Part shown: positions 9,558-17,770 of the stretch, in pieces | Layout: every line of letters begins with the position of its first letter | Position numbering within the stretch: position 1 is the stretch's first letter | Assembly: GCF_011751075.1 (NCBI RefSeq) | Contig: NZ_JAALLN010000007.1 | Location: 186,001 to 250,000, forward strand | Length of the DNA: 64,000 nucleotides | Direction of reading: 5' to 3' | From: Flavobacterium poyangense | GTDB taxonomy: Bacteria > Bacteroidota > Bacteroidia > Flavobacteriales > Flavobacteriaceae | Translations under genes and position numbers: made by a program | Notes under the pieces: generated by a model | Seen by the model: only the letters and a program-made list of their open reading frames with translations | The model's database searches: none | What the model was told of the DNA's origin: nothing

Positions 9558-9887
9558 TTAAGACCAAGTAGCAATTTGTTTAGAAAAAGCTGTCTCGTTC
9601 TTACCGTCCTGATCAGTTGCCCGGCCACTACAAGTAACCTGACCGCTATCAAGTCCGAATTGAGCTCTGAAGCTTATAAGGTCAATTTGCAGTTTTTGCG
9701 CCCCAGCTTTAAATTCAACATTTTGAGCTGATGGCTGCACAGGAGAAAGGGTGATTGAGCCTAAATTTCCTGCAGATGAAGTAAAAGTAGTAACAGATAC
9801 CTGCATTCCTGATACGATCGAAACTACAGTGGTTGCTTTGATGCTGTTTACTAACAGCGCCTCTTGAGAATAAGGATAAGTTGCCAT
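9558..9887 (-). CDS. Small hypothetical protein, first gene of the giant-protein cluster
   Basis: 109 residues, MATYPYSQEALLVNSIKATT onward, homologous over its full length to the 123-aa protein 170 bases downstream. The pair looks like a tandem duplication, well diverged at the nucleotide level yet conserved in protein sequence, which argues that both are under selection. No export signal is seen. Being first and small, and followed by a gap of 170 bases, it could be made in larger amounts than the big proteins downstream, as expected for a subunit of a repeating structure; this is inference. No domain name can be given. Confidence 0.8.
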   Translation of the reverse strand: MATYPYSQEALLVNSIKATTVVSIVSGMQVSVTTFTSSAGNLGSITLSPVQPSAQNVEFKAGAQKLQIDLISFRAQFGLDSGQVTCSGRATDQDGKNETAFSKQIATWS

Positions 9888-10222
9888 AATTTGTTTGCTT
9901 GTTTGTTTTTCCTACTCATAAAGCTTTTCGGAATCCGCCTCGTTTTTTTAAGTGGGTTCTGACTCCACTGTTTTAGTTGTCATACAATATTATGAAAATT
10001 CGGAAATTTGATATCGAGTATAAATACTTGTTTTTGAGTAAATTGCATAGAATTACACAGTAATATCTTATTTGTTTCAAAAAGTTATTGCTTTTGATAT
10101 TTAGCCGTTTTTTGATTTCAACGGGGCAAATACAAGTAGAAATACGGATATCCGTATAAACTAATTGCCCTAATTTTACTTTTCCGAAAACAGAATTAAG
10201 TTTCCTTTAAAACCTACGCTAC
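9888..10222. other. Divergent intergenic region
   Basis: About 335 bases between the minus-strand giant-protein cluster and the plus-strand PI-PLC gene. It must hold the promoters of both. I found no exact TAnnTTTG element on either strand. A short hairpin (AGTGG/CCACT) lies near 9950-9970. Nothing here looks coding. Confidence 0.5.
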
Positions 10223-11599
10223 ATGACAGATTTTAACAAAAATTGGATGAGATATATTCCGGATGATAAAAAACTTACTGATCTTACTGTTCCCGGAACT
10301 CATGACAGCGGAACTTACCCTGCATTTAACACGAGTTTTTTAACCAAATGTCAGTCCATGACCATTACGGAGCAATTAAATGCCGGAATTCGTTTTTTGG
10401 ATATTCGGTTAAAATCAAAAAAACTAGGCAAAAAAGATGGAAGTTTGTGGGTGTGGCACGGTATAGCCGATATGAATTTGAGTTTTACCGATACCGTAAT
10501 GAAAGATTGTCGCGATTTTTTGAGAAGCAATTCCGGTGAAACAATTTTCATGTCTGTCAATCTTGAAGAAAAAACGCCTTCTGACAATACAATTAAGCAG
10601 TTTTATGAGGATTTAACAGAACATAACCTCCCTAAATATCCCAATTTATTTTATACCGGCACTACGATTCCACAGCTATCAGAAGTTCGGGGCAAAATTG
10701 TTTTAATCCGTCGATTTGCACTTGGAAAAAATGCAGCAATTGGCCTGAATGTTTGTGATAACTGGCCCAAAGATGGTGTGAAACGATTTAGAAACAACAA
10801 TATTGAATATTACGTACAAGATCGATTTGATAATTGGAAAGGAAATATTCAAAGCAAGTTCAATACTTTTGTTAAGCAGACTATGGAACTGGCAGCAGCC
10901 GGATCGAATACCATTTACATTAATTTTTCAAGTGGTACCAGTGGAAATATATTTTACCCCGAATACGGACCAAAAGGAATAGCAAATATTGTAAATCCGC
11001 TTATTACGAGATATTTGTGGGACAAACCAAAATCAAGATTTGGAATCATCCCAATGGATTTTCCGAATAATATACCTCAAAATGGTTTAATTAACAGACT
11101 TATTTCCTGTAATCCTTTTGATTTTATTTCGAGAGATTATCCCAGACACGGAAATGTAATTGAACTTCGGCCAAGATTAAGCCTCAATAAATGCGTTGAC
11201 GTAAAAGGAAACGTAAGAGCAAATGGTACCCCAATCATAGTTCAGGACTCTAACGATCAGCCCAATCAACATTGGAGGCTGATCGATACCGGTGAAGGGG
11301 ACGGATTCTTTTATTTGAAAGCAGAGAATACTGCAAATTCTGTTTTGGATGTCAGTAATATCAGTCGCGAATCAGGTGCTGCGATTATACTGCAGGAGAA
11401 AAACGGAGGAGACAATCAGAGATGGAAATTCCTTAAATCGGAGGGTAATCCTTATTATATCATAATTCCGAAACATGCACAACTTAATAGAGCATTGGCT
11501 CTGTATCCTGATGATGTAGTTAACGGATCAGCAGTTATTCTTCTTGGCCAGTCCAACACACAATGGCTGCAAGAGTGGGGGGTAATTCGGGTGAGCTAA
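10223..11599 (+). CDS. PI-PLC X-domain protein with C-terminal ricin-type lectin domain
   Basis: 458 residues. Residues about 10-290 match the bacterial phosphatidylinositol-specific phospholipase C fold: LTVPGTHDSG with the catalytic His27, GIRFLDIRL around 55-63, and the second His79 in WVWHG. These enzymes cleave phosphatidylinositol or GPI-like headgroups by general acid-base catalysis using the two His. Residues about 310-458 form a ricin-type beta-trefoil with repeated QW-like motifs (NQHWRLI, NQRWKFL, near-C-terminal QWLQEW), which would bind sugars. No signal peptide is seen, which is unusual because the family acts outside the cell. The gene is divergent from the giant-protein cluster and followed by a long non-coding gap. 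The family call is firm; the substrate is unknown. Confidence 0.9.
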   Translation: MTDFNKNWMRYIPDDKKLTDLTVPGTHDSGTYPAFNTSFLTKCQSMTITEQLNAGIRFLDIRLKSKKLGKKDGSLWVWHGIADMNLSFTDTVMKDCRDFLRSNSGETIFMSVNLEEKTPSDNTIKQFYEDLTEHNLPKYPNLFYTGTTIPQLSEVRGKIVLIRRFALGKNAAIGLNVCDNWPKDGVKRFRNNNIEYYVQDRFDNWKGNIQSKFNTFVKQTMELAAAGSNTIYINFSSGTSGNIFYPEYGPKGIANIVNPLITRYLWDKPKSRFGIIPMDFPNNIPQNGLINRLISCNPFDFISRDYPRHGNVIELRPRLSLNKCVDVKGNVRANGTPIIVQDSNDQPNQHWRLIDTGEGDGFFYLKAENTANSVLDVSNISRESGAAIILQEKNGGDNQRWKFLKSEGNPYYIIIPKHAQLNRALALYPDDVVNGSAVILLGQSNTQWLQEWGVIRVS

Positions 11600-11662
11600 C
11601 TTTTTAAAACATAAGATTCTATTGCAGAATTTAGGCTAAAACCATTGTTTAGAATTGATTTT

Positions 11663-11686
11663 TTCCTCCAACTAAAGTTGGGGGAA
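11663..11686. repeat. Hairpin repeat copy 1 (CTCCAAC core)
   Basis: The stem is TTCCTCCAAC paired with GTTGGGGGAA around a TAAA loop. It is nearly the reverse complement of the second copy at 11898-11915, whose loop is TTTA, so the loops are complementary. Confidence 0.65.
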
Positions 11687-11897
11687 ATTAAAAATTATTT
11701 TCATCTTTTATTTGAATAATGGTTTTCTTCTAATAACCTATGATTCTCTCAAAATAACGGCAAAGTATGATTCTTCTTTGAGTTTCTTTTTATTTGATCT
11801 GTCTGATAATTTAAAAAAAGTAATAGAATCAATATGCCTAAAAGATTGCATTGTTTTAACTTATATCTTTTTCTCTCAACAACACACTATCAATTGC

Positions 11898-11915
11898 CTC
11901 CAACTTTAGTTGGAG
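11898..11915. repeat. Hairpin repeat copy 2 (CTCCAAC core)
   Basis: A perfect 7-bp stem, CTCCAAC with GTTGGAG, around a TTTA loop. It lies 212 bases from the first copy. Confidence 0.65.
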
Positions 11916-12165
11916 AAACTAATTTATGCATTGTAAATTGGCTTTAGTCAAACTGTCGAATAATCATCATCAAGCTCATTCATTCTCAATTATTCCTTTC
12001 AATAAATAAAGTAGAAATAATTGAAATTTATGACTATCATTATTGGATTAAAGCAGAGAAAGAATGTACATTAGCGGTAAAGAATCAGATTTTTATTCCA
12101 ATGAAGAGGAGTAGAAGTTAGCACTAATATGTTTTTGAATACTCCTATTAATAATTCAATAAAAA

Positions 12166-12657
12166 ATGAAACAATTAAAAATTTACACTTTTCTGGCTGT
12201 AGTTTTAATATCATGCAAGCAAGAACCTGTAAACAAAACGATATTGTCAAATAAAGCTCCTGAAAAAGTTGCTGAAGCAAAAAAGGAAATTGCAACTCCG
12301 GAAGAAGATGAAGAAGAACCGGAAGGTATTCTTTTTAGGTGTAAAGCAAATGATAGTGGTAAATCGATATACGACGATCCTTTAAACAAAATATGTGAAT
12401 GTGATGAAAGTACATTTGCTCTTGCTTATGACATTTTTTACAAAGAAGCACCTTCTTATTTAAGAAGAGACTTAGTTAAAAAAATGCCTGAGGAAGATTT
12501 CGAATGGAAAACTGAAGCCGCAGTTGTTACTTACAAGTGGATTTTGAATGACACCTTAAAAATAGATATGAGTTATCAGGGAGGAGACAATCATTACATT
12601 TTTTATAAAAACAGTAACGACAAGATTGAGTATAAAGAATATTTGGGACTACCATAA
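12166..12657 (+). CDS. Small lipoprotein of unknown function
   Basis: 163 residues. The N-terminus MKQLKIYTFLAVVLISC is a typical lipoprotein signal, with Cys17 as the lipidated residue, so the mature protein is anchored to a membrane facing the periplasm. After it comes an acidic low-complexity linker (EEDEEEPEG, about residues 47-56), then a globular part of about 110 residues with two further Cys (CECDES). No family is recognised. It precedes the PhzF-like gene by 47 bases and may be cotranscribed with it. Confidence 0.75.
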   Translation: MKQLKIYTFLAVVLISCKQEPVNKTILSNKAPEKVAEAKKEIATPEEDEEEPEGILFRCKANDSGKSIYDDPLNKICECDESTFALAYDIFYKEAPSYLRRDLVKKMPEEDFEWKTEAAVVTYKWILNDTLKIDMSYQGGDNHYIFYKNSNDKIEYKEYLGLP

Positions 12658-12704
12658 TGACACAGACTTAGGATAAATCACAAAGCAAAAAAATAAAATA
12701 GTTA

Positions 12705-13514
12705 ATGAAAGTATTTATAATTGATGCCTTTACTGACAAGGCATTTAAAGGAAATCCGGCAGGAGTTTGTCTGGTAGAAAGCGAAATTAACAGAGAAACG
12801 ATGCAAGCGATTGCCGGTGAACTCAATTTATCAGAAACTGCTTTTTTAAGACAATCCGAAAGTGGTGATACCGATTATTCGATACAATATTTTACCCCTA
12901 CGGTTGAAATCGATTTTTGTGGACACGCTACATTGGCAGCCGCAAAGCTTGTTTTGCACCATTTAAACAAGCCATTTGTAAATTTTACGACATTTCACAA
13001 TCTAAAAGTACATGCCGCTAGCGAGGGAGATAGTATTAAAATGAAATTTCCTTTATACAATGCGATAGAATATGTACCAAACAAAGAACTTTACGAGGCA
13101 TTTGGTATTGATAACCCGATTGTAACAAAATTTGCAAAGGAATTGGATATGCTACTCATTGAAATTTCAGACAAAACAACCTTATTGAATATTAAACCTG
13201 ATTTTGTAAAAGCAATTCCATCTTCTGACGTCATTAAAGAAGTTGTTGTAACGGCAAAATCAGAAGATACGGACTATGATTTTTATTCCAGATGTTTTTG
13301 CCCCTGGATTGGGATCAATGAAGATCCTGTAACAGGCGCGTCACACTCCGTTTTGGCAAAATATTGGGGACAAATTTTAGGAAAAACCGAAATGCGGGCC
13401 TATCAAACTTCAGAAAGAGGAGGGTTTATGCAACTAAAAATTATCAGCGACACAGAACTTGAAGTGGTAAGTAATGCTAAAATTATAATTGAAGGAAGAA
13501 TACATGTAGATTAA
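12705..13514 (+). CDS. PhzF-family isomerase-like protein
   Basis: 269 residues with the usual PhzF/YddE start MKVFIIDAFTDKAFKGNPAGVC and the catalytic Glu44 in NLSETAF. Further family motifs are seen: IDFCGHATLAAAK (about 72-84) and DPVTGASHSVLAKYWG (about 205-220). Members have a double diaminopimelate-epimerase fold; PhzF itself isomerises a phenazine precursor. Most genomic homologues are not in phenazine clusters and their substrates are unknown, and no phenazine genes are near here. Length is close to the family norm of 260-300. Confidence 0.9.
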   Translation: MKVFIIDAFTDKAFKGNPAGVCLVESEINRETMQAIAGELNLSETAFLRQSESGDTDYSIQYFTPTVEIDFCGHATLAAAKLVLHHLNKPFVNFTTFHNLKVHAASEGDSIKMKFPLYNAIEYVPNKELYEAFGIDNPIVTKFAKELDMLLIEISDKTTLLNIKPDFVKAIPSSDVIKEVVVTAKSEDTDYDFYSRCFCPWIGINEDPVTGASHSVLAKYWGQILGKTEMRAYQTSERGGFMQLKIISDTELEVVSNAKIIIEGRIHVD

Positions 13515-13536
13515 AGAAAAGCTTTAGATCTGATCT

Positions 13537-13700
13537 TATTTAATTCAAGTTGTGAGATGTGAGATGCTTGATATGATAAATTTTATTTATAGAAGACATA
13601 AACTTCTGAATAGAATATAAAGCATTTACCTTTCAGACTATCATTTCACATTTTACAGTATACATCTCACAATTCACAACTTGAATCACTTAGTTAAATA
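13537..13700. repeat. Inverted-repeat element A (164 bp)
   Basis: The left end has TATTTAATTCAAGTTGT (13537-13553); the right end has ACAACTTGAATCACTTAG and TTAAATA (13677-13700). Next to the ends, the arms carry GTGAGATG-type direct repeats on the left and CATCTCAC/CATTTCAC on the right, giving a long imperfect hairpin. The same end sequences bound element B at 22505-22864. There is no coding capacity. It lies between two convergent genes (ending at 13514 and 13797), so it may also terminate transcription. Confidence 0.7.
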
Positions 13701-13796
13701 CAATATTTTCAACTGTTGCACACATAATTAGAGATGCTTTTTCTATTTTGATACGTTTATTTTTGTTTTAGGCAAGTGAATTATGTTGTTGTTTCC

Positions 13797-14465
13797 TTAA
13801 GCACCATATAAAATGTCTACTACTTTTTTTAGTTTTCGTGAGTAGCCAATATAAGTCAGGTCTTCTTCTCCAAGCGAAATAGAAAACAAAGGTCTTTTCT
13901 CTTTTTGACATTCCATAAAAACAGCATAGTTTTCATATTCTTCCTTTGACTGAGTGAAATAACCATCTTCTTTCATTAATTCCTCATTAGATGTATCTGT
14001 AAAATTTTCTAATGCCAGTATCGCTTTCGCTTTAGATAAAATGTATTCACCCATTTCGGCATCGTTTTTAATGGTCTTTAATTCATAACCATTGGCTAAA
14101 TATCTTGTTGTAAATATATTTTCATAAAGCAATTCGCCGGCATTGTTAAAAATTCTAATTGCGGTTTTGGTATGATTTATATTTCCTTTGGGAACCGTAA
14201 TGCTAAATATATCATCAGTTTCTAAACTCGAAAATTTCGCTGCTAAAGAATCCTTGAATACTTCTTTAATAATAGTAGCATTAAAATTCGAGTAAACGAC
14301 TGAATCTGATTCTTGCTCAGCAGCTAATGTATCTGCTTTTTGTTCTTGTGTGTTTTTTAAAGTATCACTTACAATTGTTGCCGTTTTATTGTCTTGTTTG
14401 TCGGTTCGTTTACAAGCACTGAAAGAAAAAATAAATAGAAAGCAAATTACAATATTCTTAAGCAT
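13797..14465 (-). CDS. Lipoprotein of unknown function
   Basis: 222 residues. The signal MLKNIVICFLFIFSFSAC has a lipobox (FSAC) with Cys18 as the lipidation site. It is followed by a flexible linker rich in Lys, Thr, Asp and Gln (to about residue 58) and a globular domain with no motif I recognise. The protein ends KKVVDILYGA. It is convergent with the PhzF gene and probably monocistronic. Its likely place is a membrane facing the periplasm; its role is unknown. Confidence 0.75.
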   Translation of the reverse strand: MLKNIVICFLFIFSFSACKRTDKQDNKTATIVSDTLKNTQEQKADTLAAEQESDSVVYSNFNATIIKEVFKDSLAAKFSSLETDDIFSITVPKGNINHTKTAIRIFNNAGELLYENIFTTRYLANGYELKTIKNDAEMGEYILSKAKAILALENFTDTSNEELMKEDGYFTQSKEEYENYAVFMECQKEKRPLFSISLGEEDLTYIGYSRKLKKVVDILYGA

Positions 14466-14675
14466 AGAGGAAGAATTGGGTTTGGGATTACTTACAGTTA
14501 ATTCTCAAATGTATCGTTTTATTCGATAAAAAGTAAATATAAATATGGATTTACCTGTTTTTAATAATGGTATTAATTTCGATAGAAAGATTTATATTTT
14601 TTAAGAATTTCCGTTATTTGCGAAATATTTGATCAGTGAAGCCTAGCTTGTGAAATTGAACAATCAAGTTAAAAA

Positions 14676-16136
14676 ATGGAAGCAGAAAAATTGGAAAATG
14701 ATAAGGCAAGCTGGACTATTTGTATAGAATGTCAGGGGCGCGGAAAGAAAAGTCAAAGATTGACCAAAAAAGTACGACTCCGTTACCAGTCAGAGTTGGA
14801 TTTATTTGAAAAGACAAATAGAGAAGGAGCAGCTCCGATTCGTCCTAAAGCTCATTTAAGCACTTGCTTGAACTGTAACGGTTCCGGTTTGATCTCTTCT
14901 ACTGAATTCCCTGTAGCTGATTACGAAAACTATCCAAATGTTGCTATTATTGGTGGGGGTATCGGTGGTGTAGCTCTGGCAGTAGCTTGTTTGCATCGTG
15001 GAATTCCTTTTACTCTTTATGAACGCGACAACAGCTTTGAGGAACGCTCTCAGGGTTACGGACTTACCCTACAACAGGCTAGTAAAGCGATAGAAGGGCT
15101 AGGCATTTTTTCTTTGGAAGAAGGAGTAGTCTCAACCCGACATCTGGTTCATACCACCGATGGAAAAGTGATAGGAGAATGGGGCATCAGAAAGTGGCTT
15201 CAAACAGCAGAAAACGAATTTACAAAGCGCACCAATATACATATCGCAAGACAATCTTTGCGAAGGGCATTATTGCAGCAACTCGGTGGAAATGATCGCG
15301 TACAATGGGGGCATCAACTGGTTGATTTTAAAGAACAAGAAGGCGAGATTAATCTAAACTTTCAAGTTGATAGCAGAATCAAAAGTGTCAAAGCAGATCT
15401 TGTAGTGGGGGCAGATGGTATCAGAAGTTCGGTACGAAGGTTACTAATGGGGAACGATAACAACCCTTTGCGTTATCTGGGCTGTATTGTGATACTGGGC
15501 ATTTGCTCACTGGAAACTCTCAAAGATCTTAATAGTCCTTTGTTAGATTCAGCGACAGTGTTTCAAACCGCCAATGGCAATGAGCGAATTTATATGATGC
15601 CGTATACATCAGACTCGATAATGTGGCAACTTAGTTTTCCAATGACCGAGGAAGAAGCTAAAGCCTTAAGTGCTCAAGGTCCTCAAGCTTTAAAAGAAGA
15701 AGCATGTCGCAGAACGCAGTGGCACAATCCAATACCTCAAATTTTATTAGCCACAAAAGAAACCCTGATTTCAGGTTATCCTGTATATGACCGTGAATTA
15801 CTCGGCTCTGAATTGTTAGCAAAAAGCGGACAAGTAACGTTAATCGGAGATGCAGCTCACCCAATGAGTCCATTTAAAGGGCAAGGAGCAAACCAGGCAT
15901 TGCTGGACGCACTTAGTCTGGCTCGTGGAATTTCAAGAGGCTGTCGACCTTTATCACAGTGGAGAACTCTTGGAATACGCGAAAGTGTATTAACAGATTT
16001 TGAAACGGAAATGTTAGAACGCAGCGCTACCAAAGTCAAAGATTCAGCTGATGCTGCACAGTTCTTACACTCCGAAATCGTACTTCATGAAGGCGATGAG
16101 CCAAGAGGAAGATGTTTGAATAGAAAGAATACGTGA
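14676..16136 (+). CDS. FAD-dependent monooxygenase with N-terminal Cys-rich zinc-binding module
   Basis: 486 residues in two parts. Residues 16-23 (CIECQGRG) and 64-71 (CLNCNGSG) are two CxxCxGxG repeats like those of the DnaJ zinc finger; together they could bind one zinc. From residue 89 a PHBH-type flavoprotein starts with VAIIGGGIGG (dinucleotide-binding turn), continues through VVGADGIRS (the DG motif) and reaches GDAAHPMSPFKGQGANQ (the FAD ribityl-binding GD motif). Such enzymes hydroxylate aromatic or otherwise activated substrates using NAD(P)H and oxygen. The zinc-ribbon fusion is unusual and could serve protein binding. The neighbours give no pathway hint. Confidence 0.85.
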   Translation: MEAEKLENDKASWTICIECQGRGKKSQRLTKKVRLRYQSELDLFEKTNREGAAPIRPKAHLSTCLNCNGSGLISSTEFPVADYENYPNVAIIGGGIGGVALAVACLHRGIPFTLYERDNSFEERSQGYGLTLQQASKAIEGLGIFSLEEGVVSTRHLVHTTDGKVIGEWGIRKWLQTAENEFTKRTNIHIARQSLRRALLQQLGGNDRVQWGHQLVDFKEQEGEINLNFQVDSRIKSVKADLVVGADGIRSSVRRLLMGNDNNPLRYLGCIVILGICSLETLKDLNSPLLDSATVFQTANGNERIYMMPYTSDSIMWQLSFPMTEEEAKALSAQGPQALKEEACRRTQWHNPIPQILLATKETLISGYPVYDRELLGSELLAKSGQVTLIGDAAHPMSPFKGQGANQALLDALSLARGISRGCRPLSQWRTLGIRESVLTDFETEMLERSATKVKDSADAAQFLHSEIVLHEGDEPRGRCLNRKNT

Positions 16137-16154
16137 CAAGCGTTTCTATATATT

Positions 16155-16949
16155 TTATTTTTTTGTCTGTCTGATAATTTCTTGCAAAGACAACCAGCGT
16201 TCTTCTTTTATAATAAGGATCGGGCTCTCTTGGGTGTGTTTACCCGTAAAAAACAATACCGGGATTTGTTTCTGTAATTCAGGATCGGTTTCTTCGTTAC
16301 CGTCTCGTGTTATTTGATGATTTAGCGAACAAAACAGTTCAATGACCGATCCATTTTTTCGCACTTTTATATTATCTATATCCCACGGGTACCCCCAATA
16401 TCTTTTATGATTTTCAATTATTATGGGATTTACATAAAGTAAGGTAGAGTCTTTTCCTGTCAATAAATTTTGATCGAGAATAGTATAGTCAGCACCATCT
16501 TCGGCACCCAATGCCTGAAACATTTCAGGTTCAGGGTCGCTGTCTAAATTAAGGAACCAACGATAGTAAAAATTGTCCGGGTAATACTTTGTTTTTTTAA
16601 GTATTTTATACTCTGATGAGACCCAATACTCGTCTTCAATTCCTTCCGTATCGGTTAAGGTTCTGCATATAAAGTCTGTAATCTGATCACCTGTAAAATC
16701 AACTAGTTCTACATTTTCAATTTTTTTACCAATGCATTTACTGAGTTCGGTTGTTACGGCTCCTTTTTTAGCTTTTACAGAAAAAATGCCGGGAAATTTA
16801 TCTGAAGAAGTGGTTGTGTCAGATTTTAAAATTTTGACTTCTTGCTTTGCTATATTTGGGTTTTCAGATTTTACTTTTTGTTTTAAAGAATCTTTACACG
16901 AAATCAAAAGCGTCATTAAAACCAAAAAAAGCATAAAATTCTGTTTCAT
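16155..16949 (-). CDS. Lipoprotein of unknown function
   Basis: 264 residues. The signal MKQNFMLFLVLMTLLISC ends in a lipobox (LISC) with Cys18 lipidated. A Lys/Ser/Thr-rich linker reaches about residue 50. The body has NLDSDPEPEMFQALG and FTGDQITDFICRT, acidic loops that resemble calcium-binding or VCBS/FG-GAP-like repeats, though no full repeat is present. It is convergent with the monooxygenase, and its stop lies 18 bases from that gene's end. Upstream (about 65 bases) is the 3' end of the polyketide operon, so read-through is possible. The function is unknown. Confidence 0.75.
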   Translation of the reverse strand: MKQNFMLFLVLMTLLISCKDSLKQKVKSENPNIAKQEVKILKSDTTTSSDKFPGIFSVKAKKGAVTTELSKCIGKKIENVELVDFTGDQITDFICRTLTDTEGIEDEYWVSSEYKILKKTKYYPDNFYYRWFLNLDSDPEPEMFQALGAEDGADYTILDQNLLTGKDSTLLYVNPIIIENHKRYWGYPWDIDNIKVRKNGSVIELFCSLNHQITRDGNEETDPELQKQIPVLFFTGKHTQESPILIIKEERWLSLQEIIRQTKK

Positions 16950-17014
16950 AAAAAGGTGTATTTATAGCAATCAAATATACTTTAAAAAAGTACACACTCT
17001 CAGTCCGAATCAGA

Positions 17015-17518
17015 TTAATGAAGAATAGTCACTATTTTTTCGTAATCACCGTGATGGCTAACGGAAACATCTTGTAAGGAATCAAACTTCTTTCTTTTTA
17101 AATAGGGGATGCCAAACTCATCTTTGACTATATCCTTATTTTTAATTTCGATTATACGCGCCAAATTGCGTACAGAAGTAGCCGCAATTGTATGAATGTT
17201 ATGCTCCAGTATAGTAGTTTTTGTTGGGAAAACAGCATTCATACACAAAACCTGACCCAAAAAGCAATTGCCGTTTTGGCTTATTATTTTGCATAGTAAT
17301 TTCAGGGGGATATATTCCCTTATTTTGGTTTGCCGGTTGTAGATTTTATACGCAGCTTCTTTCATACTCCAAAGTAACCATACCATGATTTCTGGATCAG
17401 CGCTATTTGTTATAAGCAACTGTTCATCAGGAGTAAAAATTTTCTCGATAAAACCTTTCCGCAGCCAATTGCTTTCGATCCGTGATTGTGGTAGGTTTAC
17501 CACATCATTACCTATCAT
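17015..17518 (-). CDS. 4'-phosphopantetheinyl transferase
   Basis: 167 residues with the two signatures of the PPTase superfamily: GNDVVNL near the N-terminus (Asp5) and WSMKEAAYK (Glu54, Lys58), which place magnesium and coenzyme A. These enzymes move the phosphopantetheine arm from CoA to a serine of a carrier protein. The gene overlaps the end of the ACP gene by 11 bases and is last in the seven-gene operon, so its natural target is very likely that ACP. It is short compared with Sfp (about 225 residues) but longer than AcpS (about 125). Confidence 0.88.
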   Translation of the reverse strand: MIGNDVVNLPQSRIESNWLRKGFIEKIFTPDEQLLITNSADPEIMVWLLWSMKEAAYKIYNRQTKIREYIPLKLLCKIISQNGNCFLGQVLCMNAVFPTKTTILEHNIHTIAATSVRNLARIIEIKNKDIVKDEFGIPYLKRKKFDSLQDVSVSHHGDYEKIVTILH

Positions 17519-17768
17519 CTTCAGCTAGTTTAGTTGCTATAATCTCCACTGTTGCTTTAACATTAATCATACGCTCCATATCGGTATTGTCGATGATTAA
17601 ATTAAAGCTTTCTTCGATATCCAGTATAATATCTACCAAATTAGCTGAATTAATATTGAGATCGTTGATAAAATCGGTGTTCTCATTAAGTGTCTCGTAG
17701 GCATCCGCATTGGTAGTATACGGCTTTACAATCATTTTTAGTTGGGCAATAATTTCTTCTTTGCTCAT
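17508..17768 (-). CDS. Acyl carrier protein
   Basis: 86 residues, acidic and helical, the size and pattern of an ACP. The phosphopantetheine-bearing serine is most likely Ser41 in DLNINSANLVDIILDIEE, where the usual DSL is changed to NSA while the following IxxxxE helix is kept. Holo-ACP would carry the growing chain for the ketosynthase and dehydratase next to it and hand the acyl starter to the type III polyketide synthase. It begins 2 bases after the ketosynthase gene and overlaps the PPTase gene by 11. The dedicated ACP marks this as a separate synthase, not the housekeeping one. Confidence 0.88.
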   Translation of the reverse strand: MSKEEIIAQLKMIVKPYTTNADAYETLNENTDFINDLNINSANLVDIILDIEESFNLIIDNTDMERMINVKATVEIIATKLAEDDR

Positions 17769-17770
17769 GT

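Larger units (their letters stand above)
11600..12165. other. Non-coding gap with two related hairpins
   Basis: About 566 bases with no convincing gene; the one short frame (11712-11909) has no recognisable features. Two hairpins are seen: 11663-11686 (10-bp stem with one G-T pair, loop TAAA) and 11898-11915 (7-bp perfect stem, loop TTTA). Both carry the same CTCCAAC/GTTGGAG core. The first may terminate the PI-PLC transcript, although it is followed by an A/T-mixed rather than pure T tract. Confidence 0.6.

Noticed and set aside
11712..11909. 65-codon plus-strand frame in the gap after the PI-PLC gene
   Set aside because: Low-complexity composition, no family features, and it runs into the second hairpin.
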